Shown here one piece after another: positions 45,301-56,424 of a stretch of 64,000 nt of DNA; position 1 is the stretch's first letter, and every line of letters starts with the position of its first letter. Source of the DNA: Branchiostoma floridae. Taxonomy: Eukaryota > Chordata > Leptocardii > Amphioxiformes > Branchiostomatidae. Under the pieces are notes generated by a model. That model worked only from the letters and a program-made list of their open reading frames with translations. It did no database searches and was not told where the DNA came from. Made by a program: the position numbers and the translations under genes. The DNA lies in NCBI RefSeq assembly GCF_000003815.2, contig NC_049996.1, positions 10,066,210-10,130,209 on the forward strand, given 5' to 3'.

Positions 45301-48300
45301 TAACTGGGCCCCAAACCAACATCTGAATTAATCCTTGAAATAGTTAAACTGTAATTTCCAACACCAAAATTGGACTCACCCAAATTTTCGACTGTACAGC
45401 ATCAGTCTTTGTCAAGGAATGAACAATCCACTGCTGTTGTGACGTCACGTTATGTAGATAGAACACATGACTCAGTAAGCAGTGGATTATAGGTTGCAGG
45501 AAGTCTATGGCGCCCACCGTCTCTGTTCAGGGATGGTTGTAGAGCCCGGATGTAGATTGCTTCTTTAATCCCTCTGGCGAAAAAGTCTGGTTCTGTGTCC
45601 AAAATTTCAACTTTGTCTAGTGACACTGAATGACCCGGCGATTCTATGTGTATATGTTGGGAAACTTCTGAGGTTTTTGAACTCTTGCATTTGTGCTCAA
45701 GGAACCTGGTCTTAAGTGATCTTTCAGTCTCCCCAATATAGGTTTCTGTACAAGGGCCCCTAATGTTCTGTCCTTGGCACTTAATATGATAGATGACACC
45801 ACACTTTTGTTCTTTAGGGGTTTTGTCTTTAGGTGCTACAAGGATGTTGCGCAGAGTATTCGCCGGCCTGAAACAGGTTTTTATCCCATGTGAGGTGAAG
45901 ATTCTTCTAAGTCCTTCAGATACACCTTTCACGTAAGGAAGCACAACAATTCCCCTGTTTTTCCCTCTGCTGGCGTTGTTCTGTGTAGTATCACTGGGTG
46001 ATGGGGGTTTGGGTGCTGTGGCCTTCTCTATGGCCCATGTGGGGTATCCGCACGTTTTCAACGCCTGGGTAATGTGAAGTTTCTCCTTCTGTTTGTCTTG
46101 AGGGTCAGTTATCACTGTTTCCGCCCTGTGGAAAAGGGTACGTACAACACTTACTTTGTGTTCTAACGGATGTTCCGACTGGAAGTTCAAATATTGATCA
46201 GTATGAGTAGGTTTGCGGTAGATTGTCACTCGCAGGGACCCGTCTTCTTGAACTGTTGTCAAAGTGTCAAGGAAGGCTAAGGATCTGTTCTCTTCCTTCT
46301 CAAATGTGAACTTTATGTCAGGATCAAGGCTGTTTAGATGATCTGTGAACTCGTCTGCGTACGTCTTCTTAAGTTTGGTATGGGTGTCATCAACATACCT
46401 GTACCACCACAGACGGGGGTGGGGGGCAGTTCTGAGGGCACGTTGTTCTAGATGCTCTAAGTAGAGGTTGCATACAATGGGGGACACAGGTGATCCCATC
46501 GCCGCTCCATGTATTTGTTTGTAGAAGATGCCATCATAAACAAAATAAGTACAATTGAGACACACTCTGAGTAGATCAGCCAACTGTTCTGGTTTCAAAG
46601 TAGTGCGATCAGATAAGGTCTGGTCCTCCTTTAACCTCTGCAAAATCACTTAGACTTCCTGCAACCTATAATCCACTGCTTACTGAGTCACGTGTTCTAT
46701 CTACATAACGTGACGTCACAACAGCAGTGGATTGTTCATTCCTTGACAAAGACTGATGCTGTACAGTCGAAAATTTGGGTGAGTCCAATTTTGGTGTTGG
46801 AAATTACAGTTTAACTATTTCAAGAATGACTTATACCAACACAGATGAACTTTCAAGTTATAATCTGAATTAATGGCAAGATTGTTTAAGGTGACAAATT
46901 GTAAGTTTATATAAATGTATGACATTCTGTGTCAATTTGTGACATGCAGCCATTAAAGAACTAGTATCAAAGAATTTCAACATGTCTTTCTTCAGTAGTT
47001 GTAAAAACATAAAAAAAGAGATACTTTATAGAATTGTTATAAAAGAATAACTTTTTTTACCTGATTCCAGAAAAGGCCTAACGAAAGTAGCAAATTCTAA
47101 AAAGGGAAAAACATTCATTTGTGTGTGTGTGTTTTTGTCATGAATTTCTCCCTCCTCCAGACTTCCATCTTGAACCGTGATCAGACAGATGAATGGAAAG
47201 GCTGGATGCAGCTGGTTATACTCATCTACCACTACACTGGGACCAGCTCTGTAAGGAATTTTTGTATACTGTGCATTCTGTTCTATTGTCTATTGTATGT
47301 CATACCTTTGCTGTGATGATGTTTGATACAGATAATCTGGGCTAGGTAATGTTTTACAGTATCACACAAGCCTCAACCATCTACCATCTACCAATGCATG
47401 AAGAATGATGATTTGATAATTTTCATCATTTTCGTCATTTTTATAGTTTTAATTCTGTCAAAAATGCTGTCAAATACCTGATTATGGTGTTGGAATTGAT
47501 GTCCCATGTAATTTTCTGTCTGAGGGTGCCAAAATTTCTAAATTTCTGGTGCATCAAAATTGCATTGAAATGTGTATTTTCAGTGGCTGGTATGACAAGT
47601 AAAGAATACAATACACAGTATTCCGCATTACCCTCAGCCCCAGCCCCCCTATGGGTCTACCTGTGTTGATATGGAATAAGCTGTGTTGTATTCTAGTTTG
47701 TGTCTTCTTTTATGCTTACCATGCAAATGTATTGTACCATGCAGTACAGATGCTACATTACACAACTGTACATGTACCTCATTTTTCCCCCCAGTACCTC
47801 CCTATCTACATGCACATCCGTATCCTGGTGGCCATGTACCTGTTCCAGACTGGATACGGACACTTCTTCTACTTCTGGATGAAGGGTGACTACGGCATTG
47901 TCAGGCTCTGTCAGGTGGGTAGTTCCCAGGGTCCTTATGTTGTAAGAAGGTCAGAGACATTTTCAGGAGAATAGGGGAGGGTTATACAGTTATAGTAACA
48001 GGCACAACCAGTGACAGAAAGAGCCAGTGACTGCATGAACACTATTGCCAAGTTGCAGTTACCAGACAACAGATGTTAGGGTAGACCAAGTAAATGTTGG
48101 TTGCAGTGTGTCAGGACATCAAAGTGTGCAGACTAACCATTGTGGATCCACAGGACAGTGCTGCCTGGAAACTTGGTGTGAAGACTAGCCAACTGTTGCC
48201 TCAATGTCAGGGTGTCAAACACTAGATACTACTACTAATATGTGTGTTCTAGAAATTTTAGATATGATCAAATTACAAAGAGAGCCTGTAAAGTACCCAT

Positions 48301-51300
48301 AGTCACTAATTATACAATTGTGTATCATTTCTATAACATCTTGTTGAATTTTAAACATTGCAAGTAGAAACTTCAAGCAGCACTTGGCAACCAAAACAGA
48401 TTGTCCAGTGAAGCATATCTGAACAAAAAAGTATTTTTAACCGTGTCTCCAAAGTCCCTCTTGTGTTTTTTTAACCCATCTATTCCCACTTTTGCATTAG
48501 AATCTTGCACTTAACTAGAGAAATTGATTGATGTTTTTACAAATGTTTTCCAGGTGAACTTCCGGCTGAACTTCCTGGTGGTGTTCCTGTGCATGGTGAT
48601 GGACCGGCCGTACCAGTTCTACTACTTCGTGCCGCTGGTCACCTTCTGGTTCTTTGTGGTTTATGGCACCATGGCCGTCCTGCCCAGGGTCACCGCTAAG
48701 TCTTCAGGAGGTACGCTAGTAAACCTAAGACGTGGCATATAGTAGTTCACTATATCTGTAGTGTATGGTGTTTCCCTATCATAATTAGATAGTTGGTAGT
48801 GCATGGTTTCGTGTTGTAGTGCATGGTTTCGTGGTATACACCACTTTTGCTGTATGGCAAAGTATGGTAGGTATGACAGTGTTTTGTATTTTATAAACGG
48901 TTTGCTTATTGGGTTATATACAGCATTTTTGTGAAGTGCCCTGAAATTGCTGGTGTAAATGTCTTTACTTAAAAAATGGATTTCTTTTCAAGGTAGGAAA
49001 GAAAAAGGAGGTTTTCTTGCTGTTTGAATTTCCCAGTTGAAAGAGTTCTATGGAAACTCAAAACAGCAACACATTTGCAGTGTTCTTGTACTGCTGTAAG
49101 AGGTAATAAGGGGAAATAAAATCACCGTGAACATTTCAAGATTTACAGTATGATGATAGCCAAGGGTGCAGGCATGCATGTATAACAGGAGAGTACTGTA
49201 AGTTGTGTATATCATAAATGTGTATGAGGAGGATGCCATGCATGTTATGTCAATAGTGCCTAATATACAAGTTTTGCATTTGACACTAGAGCTAAAGCTG
49301 ACCATCAAACTGTTGACAAATATGTACATTTGATAAAGTCTGTTACCCCTAGAACACTTAATGCCATATGCTGCTATGCTTCATAAGTGTAGATCTATAC
49401 AGCACATGTATCCTCTTATTACTTTGAATAGGCTACCACACAATATTTGTAAGTGTCTCTACCACTATCTGTTCCTGAATCATTTGTCCCAGACAGCCTC
49501 TTATATATCCAATTCGTTATATGCACTATCCGCAATGAAGTCCCCGTACCATTTTGTTCCAGAGTCCACAGTATTGATACTCTATTCCCTTCATATAGTC
49601 CTTTCCCATAGATAGCCTCCAATTATCTGCACATAAAAATTCTCTGCACTTTCTCTGTTCTAAACTTAAGCGTTTTATAGTAGCAATAAACAAATCAGAC
49701 TAGGGAGCATCTATCCTAAAATATGGAAAAGTGGCTTTGAATATGTACAGCACAAGGAAGACATTAACCAAAGACAGGACACTAATAACTTATTTGGTAT
49801 ATTTTGTTGTTTTTTGTAAGTTTTTAGTTTCTTACAGTTATGTTTTTTTGAATGTTATTGTAATGATATCATTAATAAGGATTTTTACTAATCAACCAAC
49901 ATCAAATAAGAAATGTGTCATTTGCAAGCAATCAATACTGACAGTCATATTATTTTATTTTTTTCTTTTATGTGTGAAGATTTGAGTTATTTTGACTGAC
50001 ACTCTCCGTTCTTTGTTTTCCGTGCCGTATTGGAACATGTACTATTCAGGCGCCGCCAACATGCCTGAAGCTTCTGGTTGTACAGCAAAGCTGTCCTTCA
50101 ATGCCACTGGTCAGTTCTACAATGTTATCAGTCACTCAAACTATTAATCCTTAGTCCCTGTTCGCAGTGGCACTGAGCACCCTACCAATGATTAAAAGCA
50201 CAATGTATGTAGCAGTATTCAATACCATAAAGTTATAACTGTAGTATTCATGTAGGTCTACATACCCTTGAAGACCAGTGGTCACTGCTGCACTTCTATT
50301 GTCCAAGGATAGTAACTGGCCAACAACCAGACCTCGTCTGAATTGGATACCCTTGCCCCAACCCCCTATAAGACATTCCTTCCCACAGCCACCTCTTTCC
50401 AACCAAAACCAATACCAGGAATTACCCTTGTTCCAGAGATATCCAAATGTGAACACCCCCCTTCCCCCAATGTTTCCTATAAAGATCATTCCTCAAGTAA
50501 TCCTGTGTTATACTTTCCAACAGCCTCTCCCATGTCTCAGTGCTATGTACATTTGTATGTACATTTACATGTAGGTTCCCCCGTGTTCCGAAAAAATCAT
50601 TTCAAGGAGCCCAAAATATAAACCTTTCAAGAGGCTTTTCACGTTATCTCTCCGACGTTGTGATGCAACTTTGTATGTAAACACGGGTGTTTGTTGTTTA
50701 TTGTTTGTGCAGACAACAGCTCGGGCTTCGTGCTGATGATGTTCAAACTACTGGTACTGTGTGGGATCATCGCCCTCTTAGCCTCCATGCAGGTAAGGGC
50801 ACTTCCCATTGTTAACATTTGGTTTTGAAAAGTTCTAAACTGGAACTATGCGGCTCCAGATGTCTTACTGAGAGATGACTGCTATCACATGGCAAGCCAT
50901 CAAGTCACATGCCATCATCTGGCACACCGTCAACCAGCCCACCATACATGACTGTGTATTCAGTATGTTTGTGCATGCATGCATATGTGTTTGCATAAGT
51001 GTGTGTCACCTACATGTATATGTACATGTGTACATGGTGATTCCACATGATTCCAAAGTGTATGTGTCACCCACATCTTGATTCCACAATTGCATGTAGG
51101 CTTCTGGGTTCTAACACGCATTTTACTAACACAAAGATGAAGAAAATTACAGTATCCAATGGACTGTAACTGCTGTTCCCTTGTTGTACAGGTGCTGTTT
51201 GAGTCGCTGTTCTCCTGGTGGCCAGCTGTGCAGCTGTTCCAGTTGGAAGGTTCCATTAGAGAGTGGTGGTTCAGGTGGCAGTTGGACAGATATGTAAGTT

Positions 51301-53407
51301 TTAAACTGTGGTCCACTCTTCATTTTTTTTTAACTTTCCCAGTTAGTCTATCATAGTTTTGTTACAGTGACAATGATGATTGAGATGTGCTGGTACACAA
51401 TACAACTGATTGTGTTATATTGTAATGTTGTAAGTTGGTCACAGTTTTTATGACATGTTCCTGCATCCATTCACTTAACTTAGATATGTATGTACTGTGT
51501 GTGTCAAAATACAGGGTTGAGGATTCAATCCTGCAGTATCTATAATTTTCATTGAAGACCGCATTCATACCAGTTATCACAAATCAGTATTCACCCAGGC
51601 ACAGAATTGATCCAGATTTGCATATCTTGGTATCGACTCTCTGGCTCTATCCTGTGTTTACACAAGCTCTCGCTGGATGGGCTTAATGACCCCCTCCCCT
51701 AGAGCGGCGGCAATCGTAGGGCCAGCCGTTAAGGGCGCGATTTTTGTCAGGCTACTCTGGCTCCATCTCTAAGGGGAGGGGGTTAATCCTGATACTTAAG
51801 TTAGATTTGGCAGATCAGATTGGGACAAATCCCTTGCCTTGGTGATTCCCAGATTTTGCAAATCCTGGAATGAACAAGTTGCAAGTTACAGAACTGCATT
51901 TACATGTAGTCTTGCTGATAATGATATTCCTCCCCCAGGCGGTGTCCTATGGCATGTTCTTTGCTTTCACATACCTGGGCCTGAAAAAGCTGCAGATTAT
52001 TGACGACAGTTTCCATGGTAACCTCTTCACCCCTTGTGTCACTTACCTGATCGTCACCTTGTCAGTCTGTATCACACTGGTGAGTACTGTATAAATTGAT
52101 GTACATGTGTAATGTAAGTTAATTCTAAAGAAATCAGTTTTACCTCCTTCAAAATGGAGTTATTGTTATCAGTTGATGTTGGAATTTGAATATTACAGAG
52201 TGGCAGCATGTAAGGCAGAATTGGTGTAGTAGGCTACATGGAGAATTGGAAGTACACGTATTTATAGTGAAAAGAGTTGTATTGTGAGAATGTAAGAAGC
52301 TCCAGATAAAGTTGATTTAGACTTCTTTTTTCCGTGTAGTATAATACCTTGTGTCTGAATATCAATTTTATACGTTGTTCCACACATTCATGTATTTTGA
52401 TACCAATCTGTCCCATTGTCTATTTTCAGGGTTACACTATATTTATGACCACTTGTAGCAGTAAAGTGGAGTGTAACAGACTTCACCCTTATATATCCTT
52501 CCTTCCGGTAAGTCGTCAACATTTTCTACATGTTAAACTTTTTTCTGCTGTTTGGTGATTTTTCGTCACTTTCTGCCCTTTTAAATAAAATAAAAAAATG
52601 AAATAAAAATTTCTTTTTTTCCTCCCACAGATCACTTCCTTTATCCTTGTAAGAAATGTGCCAGGTTACCTGAGGTCACGTTACAGCACATTCTTTGCCT
52701 GGTTTGGCAAGATTTCTCTAGAGGTAGGTTGATGACCTCAACACTGTGTTTACATGTCAGTACTGTAAATAAAGATGGTATTGACAGATCTGTGTGCATG
52801 TCCACAGCTTTGGCTCTGGAATATGTGATGTCATGGATACAAAAGCACTGATGTACACATTCAGTCTGATTTAGTAATGTCAATGATGATGTAAGGACTA
52901 GAAAAAACTTCAGTGATGTTGCGATTAATACACAAAAATGTAACACAAGGTCATTGGTTGAACTATTTTTATTGCATGTAGCCTTATCTATGAAATTCAC
53001 ACATACATGTACACATACCCAAGGGAAAGAGATAGAGCGTAATGGGTTAAGGATGCTGTTTTCTTTTGATAATAGACAGAGAAACAATTTTAGAAACATC
53101 ATAAACATCAATATCATGTTACAATTTTCTCTTCCAGTTATTTATAGGGCAGTATCACATCTGGTTAGCTGCGGACACCAAAGGCGTCCTTGTGGTCATA
53201 CCAGGACACCACACCCTCAACATGCTGGTCACTTCCTTCATCTTTGTCTGCATCGCACACGAGATCTCAGCGGTGACCGGAACTCTGGCCACCACACTAG
53301 TCCCCAGGGACTTCAACACTGTTCTGCAGAGGCTGATCATATTTGTGCTGTTCCTCTGTGTAATGCTGCTGTACGGACACTTTGGGGACAAGATACAGCT
53401 GTTCTAG
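36339..53407 (+). CDS. CASD1: N-acetylneuraminate 9-O-acetyltransferase (CAS1 domain-containing 1)
   Basis: Golgi enzyme that transfers acetyl from acetyl-CoA to sialic acid. Exons: 36339–36471, 38271–38367, 38698–38818, 39192–39236, 39394–39456, 39577–39621, 39954–40005, 40510–40581, 40854–40944, 41341–41446, 41947–42071, 44085–44143, 44546–44663, 45118–45226, 47161–47250, 47795–47914, 48554–48710, 50713–50792, 51192–51293, 51939–52079, 52430–52507, 52631–52723, 53138–53407. They sum to 789 codons (788 aa), close to the vertebrate length. Seen: N-terminal signal anchor (about 24–38); SGNH-like lumenal domain with G-D-S-R (Ser94) and D-G-L-H (Asp264, His267); P-I-D-G-S-C-C-Q; then a multi-pass CAS1 acyltransferase domain with conserved [23 protein letters not shown] and [12 protein letters not shown] blocks. 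Catalytic triad intact. Several introns hold mobile elements. Confidence 0.96.
37018..37135. repeat. Hairpin plus dispersed repeat, copy 2
   Basis: A perfect 13-bp inverted repeat (AGCAAGGAGGTTA at 37018–37030, its complement at 37044–37056, 13-nt loop) is followed by the tctgtatctgtat…TTGGCATAACACACCAGC segment shared with 34.4 and 38.5 kb. Likely part of a small transposon. In CASD1 intron 1. Confidence 0.65.
38473..38533. repeat. Dispersed repeat, copy 3
   Basis: Contains tgtatctgtatctatatagc and TTTGGCATAACATACCAGC, the same core as the 34.4 and 37.1 kb copies. In CASD1 intron 2. Confidence 0.6.
40107..40430. mobile_element. Retroposon-like insertion with 16-bp target duplication
   Basis: The 324-bp GC-richer insert in CASD1 intron 7 is flanked by exact direct repeats CAGCCTCTATAGATAC at 40091–40106 and 40431–40446. 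A long duplication of this kind points to target-primed insertion of a SINE or LINE fragment. The right end reads gatatccttcctgatgc. No RT or tRNA boxes recognised. Confidence 0.7.
41100..41294 (-). repeat. tRNA-derived SINE in CASD1 intron 9
   Basis: On the minus strand from 41294: GGGGTCGTGTGGTGC with A-box-like TGGTGCAATGGCA, then B-box GGTTCAAATCC, then a SINE body. Same layout as the 16.3–16.5 kb element, but diverged. Confidence 0.7.
42114..43668. mobile_element. Non-autonomous DNA transposon (Harbinger-like MITE) in CASD1 intron 11
   Basis: Terminal inverted repeats of about 44 bp begin GGGACCGTAC at both ends, with three mismatches, and are flanked by TTA on each side (42111–42113 and 43669–43671), as expected for a 3-bp TWA target duplication. 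Inside lie G/C-rich sub-repeats of the type tttttgcttggccctcccc near both ends and about three diverged blocks of roughly 200 bp (about 42900–43530) sharing ttttgagggaaatattttgctg. No transposase frame, so it would be mobilised in trans. Assignment to PIF/Harbinger rests on TSD and TIR only. Confidence 0.78.
44762..44915. repeat. Diverged solo copy of the Penelope terminal repeat
   Basis: Shares taatttccaac.c.aaaattgga, tctttgtcaaggaatga.caatccactgct and gtggattata with the inverted repeats flanking the element at 45.3–46.8 kb, in the same order as the left one. In CASD1 intron 13. Confidence 0.6.
45334..46824 (-). mobile_element. Penelope-like retroelement with 173-bp inverted terminal repeats, in CASD1 intron 14
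   Basis: Near-identical 173-bp inverted repeats (45334–45506 and 46652–46824) bracket an RT–endonuclease frame on the minus strand. Inverted terminal repeats and a GIY-YIG nuclease are hallmarks of Penelope-like elements. The coding frame overlaps the left repeat at its 3' end and starts directly at the right repeat. It is inserted antisense to CASD1, leaving both neighbouring exons intact. Confidence 0.88.
45450..46649 (-). pseudogene. 5'-truncated Penelope-like reverse transcriptase with GIY-YIG endonuclease
   Basis: An open frame of about 399 codons, without internal stops. It keeps RT motif B ([10 protein letters not shown]), motif C (Y-V-D-D) and the following palm and thumb region, then a linker and a GIY-YIG nuclease (V-I-Y-H-I…T-Y-I-G-E-T, R-F-L-E-H-K, K-E-A-I-Y-I…N-R). 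It begins directly at the right inverted repeat, downstream of where RT motif A with its catalytic Asp should be. The N-terminal RT half is thus missing and the copy cannot be autonomous, yet the remaining frame is undamaged, suggesting recent insertion. Confidence 0.88.
50050..50109 (+). CDS. CASD1: Possible 60-nt cassette exon of CASD1
   Basis: Lies between exons 17 and 18, with acceptor ttcag and donor GTCAGT. It is 60 nt, phase 1 on both sides, and open in the right frame (encodes …[12 protein letters not shown]…N-A-T). Inclusion would add 20 residues in a loop between transmembrane segments. The donor is moderate and there is no homology support, so it may be chance. Confidence 0.35.
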
Positions 53408-53654
53408 TGATGCTGTTTTGTTCTAACTATGTGATAAAATGTATAGACACTTCAAACTCAAAGACAACCTTCTAGCTGTACCTTGCCTTACCTTACCTGT
53501 ACAGACTCTTCAAAAGACAAGCTCTCTGTACAGCAACTGTAAAGTCACTTTGAAGATACTCAGCTATAGAGTCATTGCTAAGACAAGCTACAGCAGGTCT
53601 TCTGCAAGAAATTGTTTAGCTCAGGCTATTCATTTGGTCCATTGTACAAGATAA

Positions 53655-53860
53655 TGTAAATGCATTTAAGTTTGTGGGGATTTAATCTCGCGGTAGCGGG
53701 AAAAATGACTTTTTGCGGTGGTTTAAATTTTGCGGTAACACCATAGACTGCAATCTAAAACCATAATAGAAAAATGTTCGCAGTGGTTTTAAGTTCGCGG
53801 TCAAGTGGTCACCACGAAAACCGTGAACATTTATCCACCGCAAACATTTCTACATTTACA
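53655..53860. mobile_element. Small MITE-like element in the CASD1 3' region
   Basis: Imperfect terminal inverted repeats start TGTAAATG at both ends and continue into G-rich gtttg(c/t)gg blocks; the interior has repeated ttcgcggt / ccgcaaac motifs in both orientations. 206 bp, no coding content. Confidence 0.6.
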
Positions 53861-53867
53861 GTAGTAC

Positions 53868-54260
53868 AGTATACAGCAGTGCGACACTGTTCCCTTTGTC
53901 ATCTGCAAGCTAGACTACAGCTGCTGTAATGCTGTTCTTTAGGCAGTGCTGCTGTACAGTACTTAGAAAATAGACTGCAGCAGCACTTGTGCTGTTCCCT
54001 GTGTCACTGCAAGCCAGATGACAGCTGATGTAATGCTGTTCCTAGGTTGGCACTACTGTACAGTACATAGAAAATAGACTACAACACAAGAACTACTGCG
54101 CTGCTAGTGCTGTCCTGAAGAATTGGTGGGAGCTGTTCCAGTGCTATTCTTTATGTCAGTTGGAGAATACAAGCAGGTTGCAGCTGTTTCAAGGATTATT
54201 TGGAAGCTAGATTATAGCTGGAGTAGTGCTGTTCCTAGGTTGGTACTGCTGTACAAACAT
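53868..54260. repeat. Tandem repeat of about 115 bp, two clear copies and one diverged
   Basis: Blocks with gctgttccct…gtca.ctgcaag…agact/gaca…cagctg.tgtaatgctgttc…gtactg…acagtac recur at about 53.87, 53.98 and, diverged, 54.17 kb. Confidence 0.6.
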
Positions 54261-54764
54261 TACTGTGAGTTCAGTTCATCCTTTGTAGAGAGGTTACACC
54301 ATGCTTTCCACAAAGCCCTGTCCAGCATGACAGAGTGGAGCTCGTTGACTTAAAGACCTGTGTCCTCCATGAGTAAAGTGTCAAGGAAGGGTGACCACGT
54401 CTGTGAGGCTCGTCTGGTTGCCAGAGTATGACCGCTCCAGCTATTTCTTCCATTTCTTCTACTGAGGTTACAATTGTATTAGTACTTAAATTTGGGGTGC
54501 TGCTATTCAACATTATTGTGATTAGTTATAACTGTTGTGAATACTATAATCCTGAGATCAGAACTGATTTCTTAAGAAGTTGGAGCTATGTTAGAACTGT
54601 ATCAAGTTAAAGTTATTCCTAGGTTTTTGCTGCTGTATGATCACATGTTACAAATTTGTGCTGTACAATACATGTGCCATGGTTGCTGCTATGAGAAATA
54701 GCTATAGCCCACTTTTCAAAATTAAGAAGCCTCTACAATAGGACTCATTATGGCTAAATGTTGA

Positions 54765-54770
54765 AATAAA
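54765..54770 (+). terminator. Candidate poly(A) signal AATAAA for CASD1
   Basis: Plus-strand AATAAA 1.36 kb after the CASD1 stop, in AT-rich sequence. Earlier signals may be used; not proven. Confidence 0.3.
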
Positions 54771-56424
54771 TGTAGACTATGGCACATGTACATGTACAGG
54801 CACAAGCAGTCAGGTTAAATAGGTTATCCAAAGTTCCTTTCATTGATTTTCTAGAAGTTTGGTGCCATTACTATGAATTGTGGTATTTGATAATTGTAGA
54901 CATAATCAGTTAGGAATATGCTAAGGAAATGTGTTGCCTTATGTGATACTTCGATGTGATACATCTGTATGAATGTATATACGATGTACATGTAGATGTC
55001 TTAGTACCACTTTTACATAATGGTAATTCCATAATCCGTGATTTAGGTTTTCTTTGTTTATCCTATAGAGTTTATAAAATTCTGCTACCTTGTATAATTT
55101 TTTCTGGTGCAGGTTCCTTACCTCAGAATATGGAGATTTGTTTGACACCAATGTTATGAAGTTGTATAGTTTATTTATATGTATGATATTATATATATAT
55201 GGTGTCTATATGTAAGGTATGAATTCTATGTAGCAAACTTGTGTATTTATGTGTGTATGTTGTTAGACTGTAAGGTGGAAGAAATATGTTATACTATTGG
55301 AGACAGTAGTGATGTGCAGCTATGGCTATTTAGCTTTATGAATGTATATATGATGTACTTAATATGATATGATCACTCTTGAATCTTGTGTGAACAATCA
55401 GGATGTTAAACACAGGTTGTAAGCTACATAATGTGAATGATGGTGTTAAGTGTGAATACACAAGAGGGTGTAACTGATCTTGTAAGGAACAGAAACAAAT
55501 TTTACTTACAAAGCTGTCTTTAATTTCTTTCATTGTGGGACTTCCAGAGTAGATGGTGCCATCTTGTTTTCTTTATATTTTCTTATAACTTGGTTCAATG
55601 ATTTAGAGAAATTCCTGTTTTCCAAGAACTATTGTAGAGTGCAGCTTGTTGCCACCAAATACGTTAGGGGCATTCTCAATAGATAGCTTCATAGTAAAAA
55701 TACAATGCTTACAGCCAGGTATCTTTCAGTGTAATATAACCAGCTGCTGCCGCGCTGCAGGCCTGCAAAGTTGGTAGGGTGGTTACAGCAGCTATACAGA
55801 TACCTTTGCTGTATTTCTATGGCACTCAGCTGGCATACAGTTTTTCCTGGCCTCTGTAGCATAAGGGTTCCTATGTATACTCCTATTAGCCCTTCTGAAA
55901 TATCATCCATAGAATTTCAAAGAATGTTACATTCTTTTATGAAATTCACATGGATTCACAGGCAATGGCAAGTAAGTAAATGTCTCAATTTGTCATGCAA
56001 AGGAGCAACAAACATTTTGTGGTAACATTCCAAAAAGATGGATATCAAATTTGAACTTTACTCCACATACATTATAGCTACTGATGAGGTAAAAGACAAC
56101 AGGTTGTGTAAAATACAACCTTGTTTAGTTTTGTGTGAATTTTGCAACTGTTAGACACTAATCTTACAATCAAATAGATACACCAGTATATAAATTGTAA
56201 ATGAACTATTCATTGTGTGTAAAAAAAAAGCATCAAATCTGCAGATCATGTCATCCTTTGACATTATTTTTTTAACAATCCACAACACTTATTATTTTTC
56301 TTCCTAAAATCAGCTTCTGTATCATAGAAGCAAACGTAGAGTAAGTTGTCAAAAATGCAACATGGATATAAACAGGTCTTTTAAAGACTTTTTTTAGGCA
56401 GATCGATTTTTGGTTTCCAAAGTA

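Larger units (their letters stand above)
53408..56424. other. 3' region between convergent CASD1 and SETD4
   Basis: Holds the CASD1 3' UTR, a MITE, local minisatellite-like repeats and a candidate poly(A) signal (each listed). From about 54.8 to 56.4 kb nothing coding is seen. Confidence 0.55.
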
